Assembly (NCBI GenBank): GCA_018365895.1
Contig: JAGZJD010000044.1
Coordinates: 1 to 20,510, forward strand
Reading direction: 5' to 3'
DNA length: 20,510 nucleotides
DNA from: Lachnospiraceae bacterium
GTDB lineage: Bacteria; Bacillota_A; Clostridia; Lachnospirales; Lachnospiraceae
Positions 1 to 7,013 of this stretch are shown piece by piece. The number at the start of each line of letters is the position of its first letter. The stretch's first letter is position 1. The translations under genes were made by a program, and so were the position numbers. The notes under the pieces are model-generated. The model was not told the origin of the DNA and ran no database searches. It saw only the letters and a list, made by a program, of their open reading frames with translations.

Positions 1-298
1 AGAATTTTCAACATGTCCATCAGGAGCGAAAGGCGGAGACCTTGGAGAATTCGGACGAGGACAGATGGTAAAAGAATTCGAAGATGCGGCATTTGCAGCA
101 GAAATTGGTCATGTAGTGGGACCTGTAAAGACACAGTTTGGATACCATTTGATTAAAGTTGAAAAGAAAAATGAAGCTACGGTTGCGTCATTGGAAGAGG
201 TGAAAGAGACGATCAGAAGAACTTTGCTTCAGCAGAAACAAAATGAGACATATAATGCAAAAGTAGAAGAAATGAAAAAAGAATATTTGCAAAAATAA
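1..298 (+). CDS. Parvulin-type peptidyl-prolyl isomerase, C-terminal part (5' end outside window)
   Basis: The open frame enters from the left edge (first full codon at base 2) and stops at TAA 296-298. The visible part is the C-terminal half of a PpiC/rotamase domain: the [12 protein letters not shown] stretch, then EFEDAAF, then [15 protein letters not shown], the classic parvulin end. A charged Lys/Glu-rich helix of about 40 residues follows and ends the protein. The family catalyses cis-trans isomerisation of prolyl bonds. The missing N-terminus decides whether this is a secreted PrsA-like lipoprotein or a small cytoplasmic PpiC. The first in-frame ATG visible (65) lies inside the domain and is not the start. 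The family call is confident; the location in the cell is unknown. Confidence 0.9.
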   Translation, partial: EFSTCPSGAKGGDLGEFGRGQMVKEFEDAAFAAEIGHVVGPVKTQFGYHLIKVEKKNEATVASLEEVKETIRRTLLQQKQNETYNAKVEEMKKEYLQK

Positions 299-331
299 AT
301 TTGTGGGAAATTGATTTGGGATTGAGAAGAT

Positions 332-1999
332 ATGAAAAAGAATGACATGGTAGTTGTAACAATAGAAGATATTGGAATAAATGGAGAAGGAATTGGCAAA
401 GTTGATGGTTACACGTTATTTATCAAAGATGCTGTGATTGGAGATAAGATAGAGGCAAAAATTACAAAGGCGAAAAAAAATTACGGATATGCAAGATTAA
501 TGAAAGTGTTAGAACCTTCTCACAATCGTGTGGAAGCAAAATGTCTAGTGGCAAGACAGTGTGGCGGATGCCAGATTCAAGAACTTTCATATGAAAAACA
601 GCTGTCATTTAAAGATAAGAAAGTGCGTGATAACTTAAAGCGGATTGGTGGATTTTCACCAGAAGAATTAGATGAGGTGATGGAGCCAATTTGTGGAATG
701 GAAGAGCCGTTCTATTATCGCAACAAGGCGCAGTTTCCGTTTGGAACAGACAAAGAAGGGCATATTGTGACAGGATTCTATGCAGGACGGACACATCAGA
801 TTATTCCAAACACAGAGTGTGCTCTTGGAGTAAAACAGAACAAAGAAATTTTGGAAATGATTGTGGATTTCATGAATACACATCACATTACAACATATGA
901 CGAGACTACTGGAAAAGGACTTCTTCGCCATGTGCTGATCCGCTATGGATTTCGGACTGGGGAAATTATGGTCTGTCTTGTTATTAATGGGGATAGCATT
1001 CCAAATTCTGAAAAGCTTGTGGATAGCTTATGCCAGATTTTAGGTATGACAAGTATTACTCTGAATGTGAATCGAGAACGCACAAATGTCATTCTCGGAC
1101 GAGAAGTGAAAGTGCTTTGGGGACAAGGATATATTACGGACTACATTGGAAATATAAGATATCAGATATCTCCGCTGTCATTCTATCAAGTGAATCCAGT
1201 GCAGACAGAAAATCTATATAGACTAGCCTTGGAATATGCAGGTCTTCATGGAAATGAGATTGTGTGGGATTTATATTGTGGAATCGGCACGATTTCCCTC
1301 TTCCTTGCGCAGAAAGCAAAACAGGTGTATGGCGTGGAGATTATCCCACAGGCAATAGAGGATGCGAAGAAAAATGCTGCATTGAATGAAATCGAAAATG
1401 CAGAGTTTTTCGTCGGAAAGGCAGAAGAAGTGCTCCCGCAATATTATGAAAATTATAAACAAGAGCACGGTGGAGAAAAAGCTTATGCCGATGTGATTGT
1501 TGTGGATCCGCCTCGGAAAGGCTGTGATGAGACTTTGCTTGCAACGATGGTGCAGATGCAGCCGGAAAGAATTGTGTATGTGAGCTGCGATTCGGCGACA
1601 TTGGCGAGAGATTTAAAATATTTGTGTGAAAATGGATATGAGTTAAAAAAGGTAAGGGCGGTGGATATGTTTCCCAATACAGTGCATGTGGAGACGGTTG
1701 TCAAGCTGGTTAGAAAAAATCCCGACGCATATATCGACATTACGGTTGATATGGACGAGCTGGATTTGACTGCTTCTGAAGCAAAAGCAACTTATCAGGA
1801 AATTAAGGATTATATCTTTGAGAAACACGGAGTGAAGGTTTCGTCCTTATACATTGCACGGATAAAAGAGAAATACGGGATTATCGAAAGAGAAAATTAC
1901 AACAAAACAAAGTCAGAGGATGCAAGGCAACCGCAATGTCCTATGGAAAAAGAAAAATTGATTGAGGAAGCGTTGCGGCATTTTAAGATGATCTCATAA
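332..1999 (+). CDS. rlmD: 23S rRNA (uracil-C5)-methyltransferase, RlmD/RlmCD family, with C-terminal extension
   Basis: SAM-dependent RNA m5U methyltransferase of the RumA/RlmD type (555 residues), acting on 23S rRNA in the cytoplasm. Domain order: N-terminal TRAM domain (about 1-60); an iron-sulfur cysteine set C71-x5-C77-x2-C80 with C163 further on, the RumA spacing for a [4Fe-4S] cluster; then a Rossmann methyltransferase with DLYCGIG (313-319), DPPRKG (392-397), the nucleophile C419 in YVSCDSATLARD and the base E454 in HVET. Residues from about 463 to 555 form an extra domain ending in a KSEDARQPQCP stretch, absent from the 433-residue E. coli RumA. Firmicutes often use one RlmCD enzyme for two 23S positions, so the exact target (U1939, or U747 as well) is not settled here. 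The start follows a weak GAGAAG site 33 bases after the isomerase gene. Confidence 0.93.
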   Translation: MKKNDMVVVTIEDIGINGEGIGKVDGYTLFIKDAVIGDKIEAKITKAKKNYGYARLMKVLEPSHNRVEAKCLVARQCGGCQIQELSYEKQLSFKDKKVRDNLKRIGGFSPEELDEVMEPICGMEEPFYYRNKAQFPFGTDKEGHIVTGFYAGRTHQIIPNTECALGVKQNKEILEMIVDFMNTHHITTYDETTGKGLLRHVLIRYGFRTGEIMVCLVINGDSIPNSEKLVDSLCQILGMTSITLNVNRERTNVILGREVKVLWGQGYITDYIGNIRYQISPLSFYQVNPVQTENLYRLALEYAGLHGNEIVWDLYCGIGTISLFLAQKAKQVYGVEIIPQAIEDAKKNAALNEIENAEFFVGKAEEVLPQYYENYKQEHGGEKAYADVIVVDPPRKGCDETLLATMVQMQPERIVYVSCDSATLARDLKYLCENGYELKKVRAVDMFPNTVHVETVVKLVRKNPDAYIDITVDMDELDLTASEAKATYQEIKDYIFEKHGVKVSSLYIARIKEKYGIIERENYNKTKSEDARQPQCPMEKEKLIEEALRHFKMIS

Positions 2000-2033
2000 A
2001 GTCTAAAACTGTAATCGGCACATTGGTAAAATT

Positions 2034-2083
2034 AAAAATCCTTCTGTAAAATGATAATACAATCAAATTACAGGAGGATTTTT
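2034..2083. repeat. 16-bp inverted repeat covering the ribosome site of the tnpV remnant
   Basis: Arms 2034-2049 (aaaaatccttctgtaa) and 2068-2083 (ttacaggaggattttt) are complementary over all 16 positions, with a single G-U pair, across an 18-base AT-rich loop. The AGGAGG ribosome site (2072-2077) lies wholly inside the right arm, immediately before the ATG at 2085. If both arms are transcribed, the start site would be sequestered. If transcription starts in the loop (a GATAAT at 2053-2058 is a possible -10 element), the repeat would instead be a DNA operator. Confidence 0.75.
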
Positions 2084-2084
2084 T

Positions 2085-2393
2085 ATGATGACATTATTTG
2101 AACAACAGGATGGTATATATTACAATCAGGGCGATTATTTTATCCCGTGTGTGACAACAAAAAAGCAAGGAGATTTACATATCGGTGTGTGGGCAAATCG
2201 TCATCGGCAGTATCTCAAACAGTTTCATCGAGTGCGATATTACAATCTTTTGACCTCGGAAAAGCTATATGATTATCTTGCAGACATCGAAGAACAAGCC
2301 GAGAAAATGTTTGAAGGAATTGTAAAATCACTTGCTGAAAAAGAAAACATTACAGAAAAATCCGTTGGTTGTGCCTTATTTTTGCGAGAATAA
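2085..2393 (+). pseudogene. tnpV: TnpV-family transposon protein, C-terminally truncated
   Basis: Short protein (102 residues) resembling TnpV, the small accessory protein carried on Clostridiales mobilisable transposons. Recognisable stretches are the opening LFEQxDGxYY, the central IGVWANRHRQYLKQF (family form IGxWGxRHxxYLKEx), YYNLLTSEKLYDYLADIEEQAEKMF and ITEK. In the family the protein continues with a conserved Glu/Asn-rich tail (roughly AENQMEWVGRMNNIR). Here the sequence departs right after ITEK into an unrelated 10-residue tail and stops, about 20 residues short. It has an excellent AGGAGG site, but the site lies inside an inverted repeat. No transposase or recombinase is attached, so this is a leftover of an element. 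The function of TnpV itself is not established. The family call comes from recalled resemblance. Confidence 0.72.
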
Positions 2394-2410
2394 TAAAATT
2401 ACTGTGTAAT

Positions 2411-2468
2411 CTTAGCGAGCAGACCATTTGGATATCCAAACGGTAAATCTCGTTAGGGACACCCTAAG
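2411..2468. repeat. Cluster of nested, partly alternative inverted repeats
   Basis: CTTAGCGAG (2411-2419) pairs with CTCGTTAGG (2449-2457), nine pairs including two G-U. Between them sits a 22-base near-palindrome centred on GATATC (2423-2444, one mismatched position per arm). A third hairpin, TTAGGG-ACA-CCCTAA (2453-2467), uses bases of the outer stem and so excludes it. The block lies between the tnpV remnant and the end of the restriction island, where an element boundary is expected. No gene covers it. Confidence 0.6.
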
Positions 2469-2497
2469 ACCTGTTTGACAATATAAAAAGCATCAAA

Positions 2498-3517
2498 CTA
2501 TTTTTTCTTTCTAATCTGATTTTTTGCTTCTTTTTCAAGATTATGAATGGTGTCAAGATACGCTTGTTCAACAGGGGCAATTGTTTTCTCTTGATATTTG
2601 AGATATTCTTTTTTTGCCTTTTCCATTGCCTGCGCGTGGCTGATTGTGCCGCTGCTTTGCAAAAGTTTTCTGTTACCCGAAGATAAGACGGTATCAAGTT
2701 GATTTATATAATCACTCATATACATCGGTTTATGCTCAATGGCGTTGATTTCGGCAAAGTCAAAATATCCGGAAACAAGGTTATTGAGCACCTTAAGTTC
2801 TGTTTCAGTCAAATAATTTTTTGCAACGCTAATGTCTTTAAGCGCCGGTATTTCACCTGAAAATGAAGTTAATCCCATAAACGGTTTTTCAGCGTCTGCA
2901 CGCTCATAAATAATTTCAGCCGCGGTATGTCCGTGAGCCGCAAAATGCAATTTATTTTGAACAATCTTGAAGAACTTAACAGACTCGGCGGCTTTCGGAT
3001 CGTAATCAATGCTGGTTGCATATAAATCAAGAACCTGTCTGTAAAGAACTTTTTCAGAGGAACGAATATCTCTGATTCGGTCAAGTAATTCTTTCCAATA
3101 AGAACCGCCGCCGTTTCCTTTCAATCGTTCATCATCAAGTGCAAACCCTTTTTGCATATATTCTTTTAAGATTCCCGTAGCCCAGATTCTGAACTGTGTA
3201 CCGCGAAGTGATTTTACACGGTAGCCAACGGAAATAATAACATCAAGATTATAAAATCTTGTAATGTTGCTCTGCGTTTTTCCTTCCATTGCACCGTGAG
3301 GACTGGTTGTTGCAATTTCTGCAACAACCACTTTCTCATCTAGCTCGCCTTCGGTAAAAATATTTCTGATATGTCGGGAAATCGTGGATTTATCTCTTTG
3401 GAATAATTCCGCCATTTGTTCCTGCGACAGCCAAACGGTGTCACCGTCAAAGGTTGCTTTTACCTTTGTAATACCATCATCAGTGGTATAAATAATGAAG
3501 TCTGTATTCGGGTTCAT
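2498..3517 (-). CDS. rhuM: RhuM family protein, restriction-island accessory
   Basis: A 339-residue protein of the RhuM family, named after a Salmonella pathogenicity-island gene. The biochemical role is unknown despite the 'virulence' label. Visible features: an N-terminal segment with a helix-turn-helix-like stretch WLSQEQMAELFQRDKSTISRH (about 30-50); the family hallmark FYNLDVIISVGYRVKSLRGTQFRIWAT (about 87-115); a helical middle; and a Lys-rich C-terminus ending QIRKKK. RhuM genes are often embedded in restriction-modification operons, and this one is the last gene of such an operon. Its ATG overlaps the stop of the specificity gene (ATGA at 3517-3514), and its AGGAGG site lies inside the last codons of that gene, so translation is probably coupled. 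The HTH suggests nucleic-acid binding. A toxin-like or phage-sensing role is possible but not shown. Confidence 0.85.
   Translation of the reverse strand: MNPNTDFIIYTTDDGITKVKATFDGDTVWLSQEQMAELFQRDKSTISRHIRNIFTEGELDEKVVVAEIATTSPHGAMEGKTQSNITRFYNLDVIISVGYRVKSLRGTQFRIWATGILKEYMQKGFALDDERLKGNGGGSYWKELLDRIRDIRSSEKVLYRQVLDLYATSIDYDPKAAESVKFFKIVQNKLHFAAHGHTAAEIIYERADAEKPFMGLTSFSGEIPALKDISVAKNYLTETELKVLNNLVSGYFDFAEINAIEHKPMYMSDYINQLDTVLSSGNRKLLQSSGTISHAQAMEKAKKEYLKYQEKTIAPVEQAYLDTIHNLEKEAKNQIRKKK
3304..3330. repeat. Perfect 11-bp inverted repeat inside rhuM
   Basis: TGGTTGTTGCA (3304-3314) and TGCAACAACCA (3320-3330) are perfect reverse complements with a 5-base loop. The stretch encodes VVVAEIATTS, part of a segment that is fairly conserved in the family, so codon coincidence is possible. 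It would form a strong hairpin in the rhuM mRNA. Confidence 0.7.
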
Positions 3518-4662
3518 AATATCCCTCCTAATTCAGAAACTGTTTTCTGACTGGTAACTACTTTCGTTGCTTTAATCTTTCTGTCAGCATACTGCACAAC
3601 ATCTTTAATTACGAGCTTTTGAATGGCAGATATAAGCAATTCCATAACATCATAATTTGGTCTATCGTCTTTCATTGGTAAAGAAATCTTATCGTTTTTA
3701 ATTTTGGTTTTGCTAATACTGTTACCCCAAGAATATCTGTGATTTAGACTCTTAAATAAGCAAGTAGCAATATAAAAATGTTTTGATTTGCTTTTATCGC
3801 AAGTTTTGAGATATAATGCCAAATTATGACTATCATTTGAAAAGAAATCATTTTCTTGATAGCTCACAACAAATGTTTTGCCACCTATAAAAATACAATC
3901 GCCTTTTTCTAAATAATGGTCATCATATGTAATATATGAACTAACACCATTGTTTTCAGAACTTGCACATAAATAAGGAATATTACCACTATTCTCTACA
4001 ATTTCAGAGGATAATATATTTGAAGTATTTTTTACATCAAATATGTCGGTTATATCAAATTCTGCAAAATCCAATGATTCATAATCTTGAAGTGCTTGCA
4101 CTTCCTCGCCGGATAATTTGCAATTATCCAGACCGCTTACTTTTAAGTAAGCGGTCAGCTCAGCTATACGCTGAGCTTCCAGCTCAGCTATAAAGGATTC
4201 CATAAAATCAAAGTCTGGTTTTCCATTCTTTGTCGGAAGTTTAATAACTGTTTTTTTCAATTCTATCTTTGTAGCTTTATGATTGTATGCAAATTTTTCT
4301 TTTATTACTTTATCTATTGCAGCAATAATAAACATTTGATTTGTACGGTTTAAGTTTTCACATTGCAGAACGCTTGTCGCACCGTGACCGTCTTTTAAAT
4401 AAAATGGCGTTTCTAAATACACAATATTTTGATTGTTTGAGTGAATCAGAATAGTTGGTTTTCCATTTGGATTATTTAAAACATTATGTGTTAATCTATT
4501 ATACGAAATAATGCCATTGTTTAATGTTGATTGTCCATAAAACGGATAATATTTTTCATTTATATCCTCTAATGCAGAGAGATGTAAAGGATTTATTTCT
4601 TTTTGCGACTGCCATTTTAATATATCAATCAATTTATATTCGCCCCACTTAACCTTGCTCAA
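3514..4662 (-). CDS. Specificity (S/B) subunit of a BcgI-like restriction-modification system, TTG start
   Basis: DNA-recognition subunit with two target-recognition domains (382 residues): TRD1 about 5-150, a helical spacer about 151-195, TRD2 about 200-345 and a closing helix. The two halves are visibly paralogous: YYPFYGQSTLNNGIISY pairs with IPYLCASSENNGVSSY, and KLPTKNGKPDFDFMESFI with SLPMKDDRPNYDVMELLI. The spacer holds two tandem octads, IAELEAQR (158-165) and IAELTAYL (166-173). Together with the methyltransferase-nuclease 20 bases upstream it would form the A/B complex. Oddity: the only in-frame start is TTG at 4662 with no ribosome site, yet the same frame stays open upstream (ASLNEKL before SKVKWGEY). 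An ATG abutting the upstream stop (4682-4680) is one base out of frame and ends at a TGA overlapping the TTG. Expression may rely on re-initiation, or the gene may be frameshifted. Confidence 0.85.
   Translation of the reverse strand: MSKVKWGEYKLIDILKWQSQKEINPLHLSALEDINEKYYPFYGQSTLNNGIISYNRLTHNVLNNPNGKPTILIHSNNQNIVYLETPFYLKDGHGATSVLQCENLNRTNQMFIIAAIDKVIKEKFAYNHKATKIELKKTVIKLPTKNGKPDFDFMESFIAELEAQRIAELTAYLKVSGLDNCKLSGEEVQALQDYESLDFAEFDITDIFDVKNTSNILSSEIVENSGNIPYLCASSENNGVSSYITYDDHYLEKGDCIFIGGKTFVVSYQENDFFSNDSHNLALYLKTCDKSKSKHFYIATCLFKSLNHRYSWGNSISKTKIKNDKISLPMKDDRPNYDVMELLISAIQKLVIKDVVQYADRKIKATKVVTSQKTVSELGGIL
4131..4156. repeat. 26-bp palindrome, 12-bp perfect arms around a 2-bp core, inside the specificity gene
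   Basis: GACCGCTTACTT (4131-4142), a TT core (4143-4144) and AAGTAAGCGGTC (4145-4156) make a perfect 12-2-12 inverted repeat. It encodes TAYLKVSG, in the spacer between the two recognition domains. Crossover sites of Hin/Gin-type serine invertases have the same 26-bp, 12-2-12 shape. No recombinase gene and no second copy were seen in the window. Confidence 0.85.
4156..4192. repeat. 24-bp tandem repeat with internal inverted repeat, spacer of the specificity gene
   Basis: CAGCTCAGCTATA occurs at 4156-4168 and again at 4180-4192, a 24-base period matching the two octads IAELEAQR and IAELTAYL. Between them GCTGAGCT (4170-4177) is the exact reverse complement of AGCTCAGC (4157-4164), separated by TATAC. 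Octad copy number sets the distance between recognition domains, as the TAEL repeats do in EcoR124-type S subunits. Confidence 0.8.
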
Positions 4663-4682
4663 CTTTTCGTTAAGTGAGGCAT

Positions 4683-6725
4683 TTATTTTCCCAGGCGGTC
4701 ATCCTCCATATTTTGATTTTTTAGAAGGTTAGATACTTCCCAAGCAAGATAATCACTAACCGTTTTCTTAAAATCTTCTAAAGTCGGTTTTGTATCAATT
4801 GGTGCAGATTGATTCCAATCGGCTCCGTTTTGTGGATCAATATTTCCTTCGTAATATTCTTCCTCTGTAAAAATATTCAGCTTACTTTTGCCGAAACGCA
4901 CAAGGTCAATGACCTCTTGATAGCGTTCCTTTGCATGGTCTGTATCTTTGAGATTGTTGTTTGATTTTCTACGATTTGTTCTTGTATATCCGTCGTTTGA
5001 AAAATCGATAAATTTTACAATATCGTCTTTTTGGTGCGCTTCGCCTACACGGAATACATAAATATTCGTCTGAACGCTTGATTTCCCTACAAACAAATCA
5101 ATAGGCATTTTGATACTTGCCAAAAGCGTACTGTGCTTTAAAATTTTTTTATTATATTCTACCGCTTTTCCGCTGCCTGCGGAATTTTGAATAATGATTG
5201 CGGCATAGCCCTTGTCCATCATTGAAAGTGCTTTCTCAACAAATATCATACCGTTTCCCTGTGCCGAATATGGAGGGTTCAACACAAATGCGTCAGCAGG
5301 GAATTTTTCGTTTGTCTTGCCGAAACCGTAATTACCGTTAAAATCCTTTAATGAGTCTTTATTTAAAATGTTTGAGCTTCCGTCTCCCATTAAAATCATA
5401 TTGAGAATTGCAAGCATATAAACGCTTGAAAGTATTTCAAGACCAAGCAGTTGATTTGCCTTTATTTCTGCCGATTTTAGCGCAAGCTCATCAGGAGATT
5501 TGATTTTATTTTTCGCGTCAATCAGCATTTCATTCATTGCCGCAACGAGCAATCCCGCTGAACCTGTTGCAAAATCCCAAACATAAGAATCCTTGTTCAC
5601 TCTGGCAAGCTTAACAAGTAAGGTCGCAACATAAGCCGGAGTAAGTACAACATCGTTGAGCTTATCCTGTGAAAAGCCGAGCCAACTATACATCTCGTTA
5701 AACAATTTTCCTGTAAAATCAGTTGTTAAACCGATTTTATAATAAATACCCAAATCGTCAACAATTTTTGTGAATACACGCTTTAACTGACTTTCACCGT
5801 TTTCAACCTTGTTGATGTTATCGGTAGTAAGCGTGTTTTGCAAGGTTCTGATGATTAAATCTCGCTTTTCCTGCGGCAAATTCTTTTCATTTAAGAATGC
5901 TCTTATTTTACGAAGAATAATATCGCCGTCACGATTGCCGTCCTCAGTTAAAGATTTTAATTCCGATTTTTCTAACGGAGCCACTCTATTCGGCACGCCT
6001 AAAGTAGCAATAATAGAAGCCGCAACAAGATAAACGCGGTCGCTTTCACCGAGTCCTTTTTCGTTCTGATAAATATCATTATTCAACTTGACAAGGCTTG
6101 CATTAATTTCCTGCTCGCGCTGTTCTTTTAATTTTTCAATTTCTTCCTGTGATAATTGAAGATTTTTAACCTTTTCGATAAACTTATCAAAATTTTCTTT
6201 TTTTAAAAAAGAAAAGTCGGTATAGTCATCAATCTTTTGCCCTATACCAAAATTACTTTTGGAAACATAGTAAACGCCTATCTCATACTCTATATCACCG
6301 GTGGCGTTTTTAAATCCCGTCATACCGATAGCAATAATTTCTGTGTAACCGGTGTAATGTAAAAGTGCATTGGCATAATGAACGGCACCGTTTACAGCAT
6401 AGGAATTTATGTTTTTAAAATCGGGTTGATTCTTTGCATTTCTGTTTGCTACCTTGCCGTCGGCATTGAGTTTTACAAGTCTGTCTTTATAGCCTTTATA
6501 TTCAATCAAAATGGGATAGTTATTCAAATTTTTATCCTGTAATAAAAGCTTAGCGTCAGGTCGGTTGCCGCCTACTCCGCCGTTTTTTGAATAGTAATCG
6601 TTAAGGGCGGTATCAATTTCAGTATTTAAAGATTCTTGTTCTAATTTGTAATCTAATTTATATGATTTCAGCCAACCGTTTGCCAAATCGGCAATATTCG
6701 GTTCGGCGGATTGTATTTTAGCCAT
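4683..6725 (-). CDS. BcgI-like fused restriction nuclease and N6-adenine methyltransferase (A subunit)
   Basis: A 680-residue bifunctional protein. The N-terminal about 160 residues carry a PD-(D/E)xK nuclease signature: P56-D57 in NRPDAKLLL and E75-Y76-K77 in ILIEYKG. A helical linker follows (about 170-350), then an N6-adenine methyltransferase with motif I DFATGSAG (384-391) and motif IV NPPY (483-486), preceded by LTPAYVATLL (361-370). Type I HsdM proteins lack the N-terminal nuclease, and no separate HsdR gene is present. The architecture matches type IIB BcgI, whose A subunit (about 637 residues) cuts and methylates while B recognises DNA. It overlaps the upstream XRE gene by 8 bases and starts at ATG after GAGGAGG. 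Key residues of both activities look intact. Cutting on both sides of the site is inferred from the family. Confidence 0.85.
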   Translation of the reverse strand: MAKIQSAEPNIADLANGWLKSYKLDYKLEQESLNTEIDTALNDYYSKNGGVGGNRPDAKLLLQDKNLNNYPILIEYKGYKDRLVKLNADGKVANRNAKNQPDFKNINSYAVNGAVHYANALLHYTGYTEIIAIGMTGFKNATGDIEYEIGVYYVSKSNFGIGQKIDDYTDFSFLKKENFDKFIEKVKNLQLSQEEIEKLKEQREQEINASLVKLNNDIYQNEKGLGESDRVYLVAASIIATLGVPNRVAPLEKSELKSLTEDGNRDGDIILRKIRAFLNEKNLPQEKRDLIIRTLQNTLTTDNINKVENGESQLKRVFTKIVDDLGIYYKIGLTTDFTGKLFNEMYSWLGFSQDKLNDVVLTPAYVATLLVKLARVNKDSYVWDFATGSAGLLVAAMNEMLIDAKNKIKSPDELALKSAEIKANQLLGLEILSSVYMLAILNMILMGDGSSNILNKDSLKDFNGNYGFGKTNEKFPADAFVLNPPYSAQGNGMIFVEKALSMMDKGYAAIIIQNSAGSGKAVEYNKKILKHSTLLASIKMPIDLFVGKSSVQTNIYVFRVGEAHQKDDIVKFIDFSNDGYTRTNRRKSNNNLKDTDHAKERYQEVIDLVRFGKSKLNIFTEEEYYEGNIDPQNGADWNQSAPIDTKPTLEDFKKTVSDYLAWEVSNLLKNQNMEDDRLGK

Positions 6726-6954
6726 TATTTTTCCTCCTCAAAGCAGTGAGCCATTTTTCTTCTATAATTTTATAGTCCATCTCGTTTTCTTTACAAAAAG
6801 ATTTTATTTCTTTCATTGCTTTTACATTTGGGCAGGCTTTATCAAGTTCCCAACGATTTACTGTAGAAAGTGCTACACCGATTTTTTGAGCAAATTCTTC
6901 TTGTGTAAAAAAAGCTTTTTGTCTTGTTTCACGAATAATTTCTCCTAAGTCCAT
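6718..6954 (-). CDS. Small XRE-family transcriptional regulator at the head of the restriction operon
   Basis: A 78-residue protein that is essentially one Cro/C1-type helix-turn-helix: LGEIIRETRQKAFFTQEEFAQKIGVALSTVNRWE, followed by a short helical tail. The ATG at 6954 is preferred because AAGGAGG sits 7 bases before it. A GTG six codons further upstream would place that ribosome site inside the gene. The gene heads the operon, overlaps the nuclease-methyltransferase by 8 bases and has its own strong promoter. By analogy with controller (C) proteins of restriction systems it may time methylase and nuclease expression or autoregulate. It could equally be a general repressor. The regulatory link is inference. 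Confidence 0.85.
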   Translation of the reverse strand: MDLGEIIRETRQKAFFTQEEFAQKIGVALSTVNRWELDKACPNVKAMKEIKSFCKENEMDYKIIEEKWLTALRRKNNG

Positions 6955-6984
6955 ATAAGAACCTCCTTGCACCGATTGGTCGTT

Positions 6985-7013
6985 ATTTTATCATTTATTA
7001 GGCGTTTTGTCAA
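6985..7013 (-). promoter_or_regulatory. Sigma-A promoter of the restriction operon
   Basis: Read on the minus strand: TTGACA (7013-7008), a 17-base spacer, TAAAAT (6990-6985). This is a near-consensus housekeeping promoter ending about 30 bases before the XRE start. TTGTCA on the plus strand occurs over the -35 box (7007-7012) and again at 7026-7031, a 19-base period that might be an operator. Confidence 0.8.

Noticed and set aside
2411..2468. Integron attC-like recombination site
   Set aside because: The folded shape is suggestive, but the inner boxes do not fit RYYYAAC / GTTRRRY (GTTAGGG and CCTAAG are off), and there is no integrase or cassette array.
3514..6725. Classical type I restriction system (HsdM/HsdS)
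   Set aside because: The methylase has an N-terminal PD-(D/E)xK nuclease and no HsdR gene is nearby. The BcgI-like type IIB arrangement fits better.
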